A stretch of 64,000 bases of DNA, from positions 523,501 through 587,500 of the forward strand of contig NW_027168320.1 in assembly GCF_040954835.1 (NCBI RefSeq), in the 5' to 3' direction. Of the stretch, positions 42,711 to 55,604 are shown piece after piece. A program made the position numbers and the translations under genes. Below the pieces are notes generated by a model, which saw nothing but the letters and a program-made list of their open reading frames with translations, did no database searches and had not been told where the DNA came from. Numbering within the stretch: the first letter of the stretch is position 1; the number at the start of each line of letters is the position of its first letter. The stretch comes from Lepisosteus oculatus (taxonomy: Eukaryota; Chordata; Actinopteri; Semionotiformes; Lepisosteidae).

Positions 42711-42784
42711 GGCGCTGTTCCCTAGTGGCTTAAAGTGCCCGCCTAGTAAGCAGGCGATCCTGGGTCTGAATACCAGCGGTGCCT
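42711..42784 (+). pseudogene. Thr-like tRNA (AGT), degenerate, A4 copy
   Basis: The same sequence class as 1027-1100: acceptor pairs, anticodon AGT, one anticodon-stem mismatch, broken T-loop TCTGAAT. Confidence 0.75.
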
Positions 42785-43027
42785 CTCTCCGTGTCTTGTT
42801 GTGCCGCATATCTCATTTCAGACAAACATGTACAGCTTGGTTCAGTTTAATGCAAGAATTCATTTCCTTTCTGGAATAACTTGTTTTTGAAGAAATCCAT
42901 ACAGCTTGTGAAAGATGAAATCCATTTCTTGGTTGTCAGTGGAAAAAGATTGCCGGCTGCAAGAAGTGCAAGTGATTGTTTTCTTTGACCATAAACCTGC
43001 AAATGTAGGGCGCACAAAAGACTGTCA

Positions 43028-43075
43028 GACTCTGTGGTGCTGAAAAGTTGGTGGTTCAAGCCCCTCCAGTATGCG
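43028..43075 (+). pseudogene. tRNA-Asn relic, same deletion as A1
   Basis: Exact counterpart of 741-788 in inverted orientation, with the same loss of D- and anticodon arms. Confidence 0.85.
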
Positions 43076-44437
43076 TGTCTCAGTTTTTCCAATGTAAACA
43101 TCATCACCATTGCTAAAGAAGATGGCGCAGAAGGCTCCACAGCCGAAACGTTGTGCTTCTTTTCTTCTCTTTTCAGCATGGAGTAAACCTTTGCTTTATC
43201 CTTTGCAGCCTAAGCATGCTGACGCAGCTACCTTTCTCTTAACACGCCTCAATCATTATTCACCAAAACGATCAGCAGAATAAGTCGCCTTTGTGGTGAT
43301 GTCACTCCTCTGCTTCACAAATGTCCTTAGTGACGGGCCATTTCTTTCTGCCATTTTTCCGGAGCGGTTATTGATTGCTCCATCATTTCCCTCTTACTTT
43401 CCATCACTAGATTGAAAAAAAAAACAGAAACAGGCTGACAGGACGACAATCAAATTGCAAAAACTCATCAAAGCACTCGATAGAGTATTTGAATCCACAA
43501 GTAGCTACGAGCAACTTTGTCCTGGCTTGCATGAAAGTCGGAAAATGTCAAAAAGAAAAAGATGGTGGCTTTTTCATATTCGTTCTTTTATTTTTAGTTC
43601 GTTGCTTCTTCTGTCCATTGTCCTCCTGCCTGGCTCTTAACCTGTGACTGTTTGAACGCACACAGTAGACTTTCATGCAGGGGATTTGTCCTGAGCCTCT
43701 GTGAAAGACCCACCCACCCCCATAAATAACTGCTCTAGAAACACATGAATGCAAAACTAAACCACAGCTTAAAGAGGAGCTTGTCATGACCGCCAGGCAG
43801 TTAAGACCAACTCTTAAGCAATCTAAACAGCACCAGCAGCGGGTGATTATTAACAAACGCCGCCGCACGAGTTTACCCACCTGCACACACTCCACCGTGC
43901 GGTACGCAGTGCTATTTTTACCATCTTTATCTGCTTCCCGCTGGTATTGAGTCTACTCCTTGAGAGCTCTACCTGGCGTTTTTTCCATTACCTCGTTTAT
44001 TCTGGATATTGGACTCCCCTTCTAACTTTTCGACTTTGGACCTCGCCTCTCACCTCGGACTGTTTGCCACCAGTGTTCTCCCTGGATTACGACTTACCTT
44101 ACGCCTCTTGACCAAGAAACAAAGCAAAGCAGAGCAAAACAAAACAAAATGAACAAACGAAAACCCTCACGTCCCGCACTTGCATATAACGCCGTTACGT
44201 GCCCGAGCGGTATTTTACGTCATCCTAGCACTGCACCCCGGGGCGTACGGTATATGGGAACGAGCACACGGCACGAATCGTCTCGAATCTCGAATCACTC
44301 CCTACAGCTGTAAGGCACCTTGAAGCATGCACCCCCAACATTCTTCTTTGCGCATCTGTGTAAGGTAAACTCTTGAGCAAACTCTGAACCAGCTCTAAGG
44401 AAACTAATCCGATTAGACGTTACTTTGACTCATCTTT

Positions 44438-44840
44438 TAAGGGACCCTTGTTAATTGGAGAAATCAATGATTTCGAATGAATTCTGTATGCGTTAAAAGA
44501 CAGCTATACACAGAAAACATGCAGGACACTTCTCATGATGTTTCCCGAGCCGAAACACAGTGCGTTTTTCCAAGCCATCTGACAAAGCCCGCCCACTGAA
44601 AACTGCAGCAAATCGTGTAAAGACGTTCAACTTTGTAACTACTGCACGCACAGGAAGCAGAATAAATTCCTCTTTTCAAACTGTCAAAGGTTTACTTTGC
44701 GAACACTGCAGGACATCGCACAATCTCTTTTGAACGGGGACAAACGATTTCTTATGGGGCACAGTAAGTACAGACGTTTAAAAAGCTCCACTCATGCCGA
44801 CGATGCAGCATGAAGAAGCGCAACCTAACGTTTGCATTCC
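44438..44840. repeat. Copy of the palindrome's outer segment
   Basis: Matches 57030-57425 directly and 63055-63470 inverted (starts GGGACCCTTGTTAATTGG). Non-coding; in the other copies it lies between the Gly-like relic and U4. Confidence 0.8.
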
Positions 44841-44919
44841 TAGCAAATTCCTTTTATTTTTTGATAAATAAAGACAGTCTTGTTTAACAAACAACACACA
44901 CAACATTTTACATTGTCAA

Positions 44920-45960
44920 TTCAATTCAAATCAATGTATTTCTATATAGCGCCTTTCACAACAAGGTTGTCCCAAGGCACTTAACAATGCAAGTTGTTAA
45001 GAGCCTTGTGTCTAATATGCCGCCTAGGTAACGTGCTGTCTCTTTGAGGCAAATGTTTAAATCCTCTGAGTTAAGTGCTGAAGTTATAGTAGTCCTATCA
45101 GTATTGTTGCCTCCGATCAACAGATCCTCAGTTTTCTCAGAGTTGAGTAACAAAAAGTTTTCACACATCCAAGTATTTCCTTCCTTAATGCATTTAACTA
45201 AACTGATAATAGAAGAGTTGTCGTTTGGTGTAAACAAAATGTTTATTTGAGTGTCATCAGCATATGAATGAAAGTTCATATTATTTTTTCATATTATCCT
45301 ACCTATCAGCAGCATGTAGAGAGAGAGAGCAATATTGGTCCCAGCACTGATCTTCTGGTACCCCAAATTGAACTGGTGACATTGATGAAGCAGTACAATT
45401 ATTAGATATTTGAACATAATGAAAACGATGAGTAAAATGTGAAGTAAACCACTGAAGGACGGTTCCAGATAAGCCAACCTCAAACTCAAGCCTGTGTAAC
45501 AAAACAGAGAGGTCAACCGTGTCAAAGGCAGCTCTAAGATCTAAAAGCACAAGCACTGTTGCATTCCCCGCATCAGTAGCTAAGAGAATATCATTTACGA
45601 CTCTTGTTAATGCAGTTTCAGAAACCAGACTGAAATTTCTCAAGTATATTATTTGAATCCAGATACGATTGACGTTGGGCAACAACTATTCTCCCAAGAC
45701 TTTTAGATTGAAATGGGACCTTTGAGACAGGCCTGTAGTTGTTAAGAACTTGTGGATCCAAATTTGACTTCTTAAGGAGCGGTCTAACAACCGCTACCTT
45801 AAATTGATCAGGTACAACGCCTGACGCAAGCGATGCATTCATCATACTAATTATAGGTCCTGCCAGTCCTTCGAGGGAATCTTTGACTAGCTGAGTGGGG
45901 ATGGGATCTAGCGAACAGGTGGTTGACTTTGTCTTACGTCTGTGTTCATGAGTCCACCAT
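44920..45960 (-). mobile_element. L2-like LINE fragment, 5'-truncated
   Basis: The minus-strand translation shows reverse-transcriptase blocks in three frames: DPIPTQLVKDSLEGLAGPI and LLKKSNLDP...NYRPVS (45650-45930), then LLDLRAAFDTVD (about 45530), then YADDTQI (about 45260). Frame changes and a gap break the ORF. The 3' end has a TATATAGCGCCTTTCACAA-like segment common at the ends of fish L2-type LINEs. An old, dead copy. Confidence 0.8.
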
Positions 45961-45964
45961 AAGA

Positions 45965-46290
45965 AAAAATCTGAACAGGAGTGGTGATCATGCGAGGTCA
46001 CCATGGAGGAAACCACTGCTCTCCCCCCAAAAAAAACCACCACTGCCCCTCTCAAGTTTGCTAAAGACCACATGGATGTTCCACAGCAACTCCTGGAACA
46101 ATGTTCTGTGGACAGACGTGACAAAAGTTGAACTTGTTGGTAAATGTGCACAGCGTTATGTTTGGAGATAACAAAACACTGCATACCAACTCCAAAACCT
46201 CATCCCACCTGGGAAGCATGGCGGAGGCTGTTTTGTTAAAACAGCAATGTCAAATGTTGGGCGTGTGTTGTTTGTTAAATCAGACTCTCT
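45965..46290 (+). pseudogene. Tc1/mariner transposase fragment
   Basis: Plus-strand reading gives KFAKDHMDVP, then after a frameshift WNNVLWTDVTKVELVGKCAQRYVWR, then KHGGG in yet another frame. These are conserved Tc1-type catalytic-domain blocks; the D of WTD is one of the catalytic acids. No terminal inverted repeats are seen. The left side abuts the L2 fragment. Confidence 0.75.
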
Positions 46291-46493
46291 TTATTGATTA
46301 TTATGACTTAGATAAAGATAAGATCACATGTTAGGAGCCATTCATGCAGAAATCCACATCATTCCGAAGGGCTGTTTACAAAAGTTTTTCTCCCAACTGT
46401 ATGTGAGAGAAAAGCAGAGACGCTCACTGAGTAAGGTGGGGTTGCAGCTTTGCAAATCACAAGGACATTTGTACGCTCAAAATGGGACAGGAG

Positions 46494-46566
46494 CACCCCA
46501 GATGGGACTCGAACCCACAATCCCTGGCTTAGAAGGCCAGTGCCTTATCCATTAGGCCACTGGGAC
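46494..46566 (-). tRNA. tRNA-Arg (anticodon TCT)
   Basis: 73 nt on the minus strand, closely matching the vertebrate Arg-CCT/TCT type: GTCCCAG/CTGGGGT acceptor, TGGCC/GGCCA-type anticodon stem, loop CTTCTAA (TCT) and intact TTCGAGT. A TTTT terminator follows about 20 bases downstream. Likely functional and not repeated elsewhere in the window. Confidence 0.93.
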
Positions 46567-47982
46567 ACACTGGGTTGGGTCGATCACGCTGATGAAGAGC
46601 CAGTTTTTTTTTTTCCTTTGCTTTTTCAAAGGGATCCCCAAAATTAGGAAAGTTAGGCAGCAGAAGGTTTACTGTGACCTGAGAAGGACCGGCATCCAAT
46701 CACGGTGGTGCACACACACACGCTCTCACTCATCTGAGCTACACGGCTACCAAGATGATCTCAGGTGCGCCGAGCTGGTACGGAACATATTGAACTGATC
46801 GACGGCGAATTGTCTCTCAGACAGGCTTTTCACCTCTGAGCTCCCTGACTGACAGTAATCCGCTAGGTAGTGAAACAGTCAGCTGCTTCTAAGCCTTAAA
46901 CAGCTGCATCTCGGCGCTTCCACAGAGAGATGATTTGAAAGCCAAACATCGCCCATTGGGAACACCTTACTATCACTAGTTTAAGAGACTCTTAAGGTCT
47001 TGCAGAGGTGCCTGTCTAATAGCATGCGCTTTGCGAGCTATAGGTGTTTGGACTAAGGCAGAATGCCTGTTAACAAAATGTTTTTCTAAAGGGGCCTCGC
47101 ACTCTTTTCCAAGCAATGGTCACCATCCCCACCGAGTGTCACAATGTAGTCATGTCCTAGGACATCACCTGTTAGTCTCCATTTGTCTGCCACCAACACT
47201 TTAGGTTACGGGGTCACAACCGCACCCCGGAGACCAGAGGAGCCGTTGGCGTTCTGGCGGCGCAGATTGGGCTGAAGGTGGGGCGCTTGAATCTCGCTGT
47301 TGGAGGCCGTCTGAAACTGACCCAAGCCTTTCCCTTGAATTAAATGTAAATAAGAAATGAACCCCAGATGCACATGGAATCAATCACGTGTTTCCTTTGA
47401 GCCGTTTCAGAGACTGCTACAGAGTTTACCTTGCACAGATGCGCAAAGATTAATGATGGGGGTGCACGCTTCCAGGCGTCTTACTACTGTAGGGAGTGAT
47501 TGAGACAATTCGTAGCTTGTGCTCATTTCCCTCTATTCCCCGTGTTACAGTGGTAGGATGACGTAAATTCCTGCTTCGACACGTAACGGGACTATAATCA
47601 AGTGCAGGAGCTGAGGGCTTTAGTTTTGTTTCGTTTTCCATGGCGTTCGTAAGCGCGCAAATCAAAGGCAATTCCTGCGTCTAACACGAATGTAAATGCT
47701 TTTGAAAGTGCAGTGTGGTGCAGCTTGTAAAATCCTTGTCCACATTTTTGGTTTGTTGATGTTTTTTTCTGTCTGCCAAAGTTGCGTTTTGACATCCGGA
47801 CTGGGGGACTTTATCATTTGAACGTGAAGCCAGCCTTAAACCCTCTGAGGCGTGTCTGTCTGCCGGCACGAATCTTGTGAAAGGTATTTTTTTTTAACGG
47901 AGAGCAACTTTAAAAAGGTTTCCGCAGCCACCTCGCAGTCCGTGTTTGATTATAGGAGGAATACGGCGGCGGCGAGTTCGCA
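46567..47982. other. Spacer without recognisable gene
   Basis: 47400-47980 is the inverted relative of 29100-29700. 46567-47400 holds only short ORFs without domains. Confidence 0.55.
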
Positions 47983-48064
47983 TTTGTCGTGCTCGAGTGG
48001 TTAAGGCGATGGGCTCGAAATGCGTTGGGGCTTCCCCGCGCAGGTTCGAAACCTGCCGACTCCG
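47983..48064 (+). pseudogene. tRNA-Ser (CGA) relic
   Basis: 82 nt. The D-loop AGTGGTTAAGG, long variable arm and T-loop TTCGAAA are readable, with anticodon CGA. The acceptor pairs only in its inner four positions, and the anticodon stem has a G-G clash. Not functional. Confidence 0.75.
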
Positions 48065-49021
48065 GCGTCTGCCGCACGTCGCCTTGTGCCTGCACGGCAG
48101 AGGCGAAGTGCCGCTTCTCCTTTCCTGGTACTATAACAACGCGAAATCGCTTGGACCCGCTGCCATTGAAATCAATTCTTCAGATAACCACACATTTTGC
48201 GTTCGCACCTCTGGTGCTCTACTTATACCTTTGAAAACCTAATGAATAAAGCTGAAAGAACCGACACGATATGTAGGTGCTGGTAAAGCACGCAGTAAAG
48301 AACTGTTAACAGCAAGGGTTTCAGTGGGTTAACTGAGGAGAAGGGCGTGATCGCTAATTGTTGACTTTTTATTTGGTGTTAGAAACACTCTTACTGTGCA
48401 TGACGTGCAACAAATGTAGCCACAGAAATTGCATCACGCTTTCATGTATGCTATTGCAGACACCAACGTTGCCTAGATAGAAAACCGAAATAGCCGTGGG
48501 TTTGCTTGCTGGTCTGAAGGATCTCTCTTCGAATCTCTATCATTTGTCAATGGAAGTAAAACGCGCTGCAATCTGATACGTTCAGAATCAAACCCGCAGC
48601 TGTTGTTCGACTTTATTTCTTGACTAATTACAACTGAGTGTCGCATGAGCAGTTACGTAAACTTGTCTGGTATATTTGAACACAAATGCCGTTCTTCAAT
48701 TAAAACTAACAGTACATTGTCAGGGACATTCAGTTCTATACAAACAAGAGACAGACAAGAGAATATTCCTACCTTCATGTGGACTACGTGTTGACTTACT
48801 GATCGGAATAATTGAAAAGTTCGGGTTCATAGCCGATGCAGTGCGTTCTAATTAGAACAACAGCAACGCTGAGCTCTCAGCACCGTACTGAGCCCAGGTG
48901 TTTTTCTAAAGCTGTCAGGTGCAGTTCATTTACATGAAGGAAATCTCTTACTGGGTACGATTACAATGCAGTAAGTAGCACAGGCTACTAAGGGAGTAGC
49001 CTGATGCGTTTAAAAACGACC
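48065..49021. other. Spacer containing the RTE empty site
   Basis: Bases 48970-49010 (minus strand) correspond to the sequence interrupted by the RTE LINE at 32172/35292. 48805-48935 matches 20965-21075 and belongs to a wider U1-unit repeat. No gene is seen. Confidence 0.6.
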
Positions 49022-49094
49022 CGAGCCAGCCAGGAGTCGAATTTACAATCTCCTAATCCGTAGTCAGACGCGTTATCCATTGCGCCACTGGCCC
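49022..49094 (-). tRNA. tRNA-Arg (ACG), diverged copy
   Basis: 73 nt with anticodon loop CTACGGA (ACG) and acceptor GGGCCAG/CTGGCTC perfect. The anticodon stem pairs through G-T pairs (TCTGA/TTAGG). The T-stem is disrupted (TGTAA opposite CCTGG) and the B box begins AATTCGA. Possibly inactive. Nearest relative of the 32066 relic. Confidence 0.7.
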
Positions 49095-50445
49095 TGGTGT
49101 GACACTGCAGGACTTTAACCCAGTGAGCTCAGCACTGCAACTAGTAAAATATTACCCGCGGTCCATTCTTTTCCAAAAGTGAGAAACACCTGTTTTCTAC
49201 ATGTTGTCTGTTTTAAAACCATATCTCTTTAAACCAAACCAAGAGTTTGTCTTTTGCACTGATATTCTGATTCATTTCGATTTCAAAGAAAAAAAAACAT
49301 TATCTTCCAAAGCATCATAAAATTGTCCCTTCTTCCAGACTCTACTTCTCTCTTGTAGTAGTACAGCAGACCTTTCCAGGTGAGCAGATAACAGAGTCCG
49401 AAATGAGCTTCCTCCATCAAGCAAAGTACCTGAACATGACTCTGTCTTCATAAATGCGCCCCTGTAATAAAGAAATTAAATCCAAAATCAAGAGGGCAGT
49501 TGCCTACTGAAGTTCAAGAAGTCATCAATTTTAACCTAGCAACACATTAAAGGCTGCATCTATACAAGTATGATTCTAGAAATGCTCACCAGATTACGTT
49601 TTAAGAAGGAACTGCGCCTCAGGTTTCGCCGAGATCTTAACTCGGATGGCAGGATTCAGAGTCCGGAGTGTGGACTGATGGAGCACGGAGGGTCCATATA
49701 CTGTGGATCCCTCAGTGATCTTCCGCGTATTCAAACCGCCAGCGTGTAACTCCCCTGTCCCCGTGACCTCATTGCTCTGCTCTCACCTCTGTGCAGCCGA
49801 GCCCGACTCATGATAAAGTGGAAAAAAATATGCCCCCAACGTGAGATTTAATTTAGATTTCACAGATGCGCAAGGAAGAATGTTGGGGGTGCACACTTCA
49901 AGGTGCCTTACAGCTGTAGGGAGTGATTCGAGACGATTCGTGGCGTGCGCTCGTTCCCATATACCGTACGCCCCGGGCTGCAGTGCTAGGATGACATACA
50001 ATACCGCTTGGGCACGTAACGGCCTTACATGCAAGTGTGGGACGTGAGGGTTTTCGTTTGTTCGTTTTGTTTTGCTCTGCTTTGCTTTGTTTTGCTTTCC
50101 ATCGCGTTGGTAAGAGCGTAAATAAAAAGGCGATTCCTGCGTCTACCACTAATGTAAGAGCTATTTCAAGTGCGACGTGGTGCGGCTTTTCAAATGCTTG
50201 TGGGCATTTCTCTGTTGTTGATTCTTTTTTTGTGTGTAACAAAGTGGCATTTTCATGTCCGGACGGGGAGACTTTATCATTCCGACATGAAGCCACCCTT
50301 AAGTCCTCTGAGGCGTGTCTGTCTGCAAGGCTTGTATTTTGGAAATGTTTTTTTTAAACGGAGAATGACTTTGAAATAGGCTTCCGCCGGCGCCTCGCGA
50401 TCCAGGTAAGATTGTAGCAAGAACGCAGCGGCGGTGGGGCTTGCT
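49095..50445. other. Spacer, inverted relative of 27630-28230 and 31330-32065
   Basis: Segmental copies only; no gene. The stretch 49855-50440 repeats the region to the left of block B3 in inverted orientation. Confidence 0.6.
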
Positions 50446-50527
50446 GTAGTCGTGGCCGAGTGATTAAAGCGATTAATTGGAAATCCATTGGGGTCTCCCC
50501 GCGCAAGTTCGAATCCTGCCGACTAGG
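50446..50527 (+). pseudogene. Ser-bodied tRNA with anticodon GGA
   Basis: 82 nt, inverted relative of the Ser-AGA gene at 27550. The loop reads TTGGAAA (GGA), an anticodon vertebrates normally do not use for Ser. The anticodon stem ATTAA/TCCAT has two mismatches, D-loop G19 is A, and the acceptor has a terminal G-G. A decayed copy. Confidence 0.7.
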
Positions 50528-51479
50528 TTGTCCGCCTCCAGTCCTTGTGTTCCGGCGCAAGGAAAGAAGCGTGCCTCTTTGCTGTTCCTGGTGGTTTTAA
50601 AACGCCAAATCGCTTGTACCCGCTGCCTTGGAAATAAATTCTTCAGCATCCGCGAATGCCTTTTTGCAGCTAAATGACGGTGTAAGTGTGTTTAGCCAGC
50701 GGGACTGGCTAGAGACGTAACTAAAGAGACTTGACGAAAATCAACTTAAGGAGATTGGAAAATATAAGAGCGTCTGAAAGTATAAGTACAGTACAGGTGG
50801 ACGTAAAAGTAGTTAGATAAACAGTGTTTGTATTTTTATACAATTAGTTGCAATAGAGGAAACAATTTGGGTTTATTCGAATGTCTCAGACATGCTGAAA
50901 CGCTGTAGGTTTAGAATCGAGACTGGGGAGAATAACGTCTTGTGAGAAGATCTGTTTACCTAACGATTAGATCCTGTAAATCCCTTGTACCCTCCCTAAG
51001 TCTGTCCCAGTCCAGTGGATAAAAATGTACTGTTAATGGAGTGTTGGTTTCTCTGTTATGGGATACTGGAGCACTACTGTCATGCTTGTTTCACTCCTCT
51101 GTTCAACAGTGTGCTATAGAGTAATGTATATGGGGAGACGGCAGGAGGCCACAGGAGTATTGGGGCAGCAAGTTTTACTTGCCGAGTACCAGATTTTAAT
51201 GGGTGGTTTTATCCCAGATCTATTGGGTTGGAATATTATGCATTACAAAGAATGACTATCCAGAACAGGGTATCACGTGGCTTCAACTGACTGTGATCAC
51301 TCAGTATGTTGATAGTATTCTGAGTGCTTCCCCTGACGAGGAAACCCACAAGTCTGAGTTGCTTCAGCTTTAGAGTGTCTAATAGAAGCAGTTATGATAA
51401 GGCCCTTTTGTGTCTAGCATTGTGAAATTTTAACAGGGCTTGGGTGCAATGTTTTTACAGGGTGAGCACAACTCTTAAC
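50528..51479. other. Unassigned stretch
   Basis: No domain-bearing ORF. It may belong to the retroelement remnant that follows, but I see no family motif. Confidence 0.4.
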
Positions 51480-52260
51480 AGATCTGCTTAAAGGGGGAGT
51501 GCAGTACAAGGACAAGATTGCCTTGGTTCCCGCAACAAAAGCCGCCTATAATAATTTGAAACAAGCTCTCTTACAGGTGCTGAGACTGGGGTTTCCTCAG
51601 ATGGATCAACCATTCCTTTGTATGTAAGTGTGGACAAAGGGTTACTGTATATGTATATAATGTATGTATTTGTTGCATGTAGGCCACAATTCTGGATGGC
51701 TATGGAGAAATAGGATTCTCTCACAACGGCAGGGACTCCAGTTAAGAATACTAGGCTTGTCTCTGAACTGATTTGTAGTTTTACAGCTGCCGACAGAAGC
51801 AGCTTGAGTAAGGTGTAAATAACACAATAAATAAAGAATTCCAGTAACTCAAGGTAACAACCATGCAGATGCAGATGCCAGACGAGCTGCACTGGGAGAG
51901 CGGGAGTCTGAGACCCCTGTGAAACCTCTATTGGGGAAAGGGGAGAATTCAGGTTGAGGCCTTTAATAGATGTTTAATAGTGGTTAGAACAAATGTGTAA
52001 AGAATGTGGGGTTGTATGATGATGTGATGTGGGCTGGCACATACCCAAGTGTATGACAAAGATGATCCCAGGGTATGGACTGCCCTGCCCCTTGGATACT
52101 GATCTAGGGGCAGACTACACTGGGAAGGTGTGCCAGGCTGTAATTGCCTCACTAGGGGTAAGTTGGAAGTCACATTGCCCCAATCACCCACAGTCTGAAA
52201 GACCAACTAAGGAAATATCAACTGAAGGGACACCGTGGGTAGATAACTCTCTATTAAAGT
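51480..52260 (+). mobile_element. LTR-retroelement pol remnant (fossil)
   Basis: Scattered plus-strand blocks resemble the end of reverse transcriptase/start of RNase H (YNNLKQALLQVLRLGF near 51550) and integrase (CQAVIASLGVSW and CPNHPQS near 52135-52195) of retroviruses or Gypsy elements. Heavily broken, old. No LTRs recognised. Confidence 0.5.
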
Positions 52261-52689
52261 GTTGTAGGTTTGTTAACTGAAGCGGTGCACAGGGCTTGTG
52301 AACAGGTGCCGGACGCTTGGGGACCTCCAGCAGAGGGGAGACACGACCGGATACCTGGCGAGTGGGTGTAGGTGAAGAAGAGATACCCTGCCAGATGTTG
52401 CAATCCTGCTGGGAGGGACCATATCAACTGCCACCAATTACTGATTGTGCCATCTGAGTGACAGGATGAGATCGCTGGATCCGCGCATCGCACTTTCACT
52501 GACCCACGGCACCAGAGACTGAGTGAACAGAAAGAAGGATGTTGTTACCGTTTCTGTGTCTGATGCTTCCTAAGACCAACAGTGTGCTTGTTAGGCCTGA
52601 GGAGCATTACTGGGGATATGGTATCAATACATTCCGGGTGTTGGGATATCTATCAGGGTAATACATTTCTAATTGGACTATAAATAATG

Positions 52690-54450
52690 TCATATTGTCT
52701 GCTTTAAAACTGATGTTTTCAACTCTATTGTAGAGATTCTAGAATCAACTAATAGAGAATTGAAATAAAAAAGGGCATAAGAAGACATTACCAAGAACGA
52801 CCACAAGATGGAGATATTGTCTAGACATTACCAACAACGACCACAAGATGGAGATATTGTCCAAAGAGGCAAGAATGGCAATGCCGCGATAAGGTAAAAT
52901 CATTTTTTGAAAGAGATTGCTGTCAGAATGCACATCCGTATCCCAAACAGAATCTCTAGTAGAATATGATCATTTGTGAAACAGGCAAATGAGTGTCTGC
53001 TACAATATGATTGCTACATATCTGCATTTGTTGGTTTTTAAGGAGTAAGAGTGCAGGGGGTTTAAACCTGCGATCCAGTGTGTTGAAGTATTTCACAACA
53101 CTACCCCTAGCACATCTGGAAATAAATCCTCATAAGTGCAAACACATCCTAAATACAGTGTTCCTGCACCTTTGACCTCATCCAGAATGTATCGTTTTTT
53201 GAAAGGGATTGCTGTCAGAATGCACAACTGAATCCCAAACAGAATCTCTAGTCAAATATGATCATTTGTGAAACAGGCAAATGAGTCTCTCAGGTGCCCA
53301 TTGCTCATTTTCAGACACATTTATGCAATACTTTCACCATGCGTTGAGCAATAGGGATTAAAGATACCAGAGGTAAGGTTTAAAAGTGATTCTGAGGTGC
53401 AACACATCAGCGATACAGCTAGGCATCTGAAATGCGGGGTTTGAGAGCCCTTCAGGGAACACCTTACCCTAAAGGTACCAGAAGTCCACTAGTATAAGCA
53501 TTAAGTCACTGTCACCCCTGTTACAATGTGATTGCTACATATCTTCATTTCTTTGGTTTTTAAGTAGTAAGAGTGCAGGGGGTCTAAATCTGCGATCCAG
53601 TGTGTTGAAGTATTTCACAACACTACCTGTAGCCCGTCTGGAAATAAATCCTCATTCTGATTATTGACCTGGGCATGTACCAATAAATCACTGAGCATAT
53701 ATATATCACTGTGTTGAAGCTAGAGACCTGTATGTAATAATATGATGCTAAAATGTTATTTTCACATATATTAATGTAATAAATGATTGCTTATGCTTTA
53801 TAAACAAATCTAATTAAAATAAAAGCTAAAGTTTTGTATTTATCTTGTACCATAGAACATGATTTTCTTTGTATTTCAAGCCCACAAAGTGTCCAAATGA
53901 CGCACTACATGATATAAAGAAGATTATCACATGCATATCAGTATTATCTTTCTTATGAAAATGCATTCCTTTCATTATCTTTTACTTTTTAAAATGAACT
54001 CAAGTTGTGTATAATGTAATAATTTAAGTAGAATAGATTCTAATAATAAAATGATCCAGTGTGTTGCTCTACTACACTACTTCACTGCTCTATGCCGTCT
54101 GGAAATAAATCCTCAGACTGCTTACTGCCCTGGGCATGTACCAATGAATTACAGGAGCACATCTATTTATCACTGCGTTGAAGCAGGAGACACATAGTCT
54201 CTGCAAACACATCCTAAATACAGTGTTCCAGCACCTTTGACCTCATCCAGAACGTATCATTTCTTGAAAGGGATTGCTGTCCGAATGCACATCTGAATCC
54301 CAAACAGAATCTCTAGTAAAATACGATCATTTGTGAAACAGGCAAATTACTGTCTCAGGGGCCCATTCCTCATTCTCAAGACACATGTATGCAGTACGTA
54401 CACCATGCATTGAGCAATAGGGATTAAAGACACCACAGGTAAGGTTAGAT
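52690..54450. repeat. Block D2: inverted copy of 12640-14470
   Basis: AT-rich, non-coding. 53770-54050 is repeated once more in direct orientation at 55055-55325. Confidence 0.75.
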
Positions 54451-55457
54451 GTCATGTTCTATGATCATTTCTTTCAGCATTAGGGACTAAATATACCAAA
54501 CGTATGATGCTAAAATCCTGAAAAAAGGATGTGCTCCATCTCGGCAGTAGATTGGATTCCAAAACTGATTTGGGTCAATATACATTACCTTTGAAGATAA
54601 GGTACAGTCTACTGTAGGGAACCATCAACTTAGAAAGCATTGGCCTTCCCTGGGGGTCAGGTAGGTGCAAAAGATAAACCTTTATCCTATCTTTATCTTA
54701 AGATAAGTGGCCAAGCAGTATTTTTCCAAGTTTCACCAAGCTCATCATGTTGCCATAGTAGAAAAAGTTCTATAAAATGTTAAATAACTTTAAAAAAAGC
54801 ATCTTGGTCTTTCAGTACTGTACAAGGTGAATTAAACTGTCCCTGGTAATAAAAAGTAATTAGAAGCATCCCAGAAACTTTATCTCTAGAAACATTAGCT
54901 GTTTTATATCATGTAATTTAGTGTGATGTTGTCAGAATTCAAGGACATTATCACACACAGAAATTGGTTCAGTTAAATCTAAAAAACGCAGCTAAACATT
55001 GGTTTAAATGTAAAATAGAAGTCTTACCTCTTGTCAAAAGATTTAATTCAAGAAGCGATGTAATAAATGATTGCTTATGCTTTATAAACAAGTCTAATTA
55101 AAATAAAAGCTTAAGTTTTTGTATTTATCTTGTACCATAGAACATGATTTTCTTTGTATTTCAAGCCCACAAAGTGTCCAAATGACGCACTACATGATAT
55201 AAGGAAGATTATCACATGCATATCGGTATTATCTTTCTTTTAAAAATGCATTCCTTTCATTACCTTTTACTTTTTAAAATGAACTCAAATTGTGTATAAT
55301 GTAATAATTTAAGTAGAATAGATTCAGGTAGGAAATATAGAGTCATGATGTTTATGGCTGACATCATTTCACATGGGTGAATTTTAAGCTAAGAAATAAA
55401 AACATTTACAATGAAGATACCATTGCTTAATTTTTAATGCGTTTAAAAAATAAATAC
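54451..55457. other. AT-rich stretch, no gene except the repeat at 55055-55325
   Basis: I see only AT-rich non-coding sequence. It may be intronic to the small gene at 55458-56438 if that gene extends further downstream on the minus strand. Confidence 0.45.
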
Positions 55458-55604
55458 CTCCTGAGAATAATTTGCCACTCCCAGATCCTTGGTAAGGTAC
55501 TGTTTGAATCCAATCAGGAGAGGAGCATCCAGGGAGTGCTTTCTATAGAGTCCAGCTTGGGCCACTCTCTTCCGGCCTGCTGATACTTTTTAACTACTCA
55601 GGGC
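55458..55604 (-). pseudogene. Candidate exon 4 of the small spliced gene
   Basis: 147 bases between a good acceptor (TTACAG) and donor (GAG/GTATTT). One frame gives KVSAGRKRVAQAGLYRKHSLD and then PLLIGFKQYLTKDLGVANYSQE, a protein-like sequence with amphipathic helices, but that frame has TAA at its fifth codon, and exon 3 splices in another phase that stops at once. Probably an exon of a once longer gene, now out of use in this copy. Confidence 0.5.

Larger units (their letters stand above)
40975..44437. repeat. Block A4: copy of block A, direct to A3
   Basis: Runs parallel to 22340-25830 and inverted to A1/A2. Contains Arg, Thr-like and the deleted Asn relic; the Ser tRNA side is missing because the copy starts inside the spacer at the AT-dinucleotide run. 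Confidence 0.85.
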
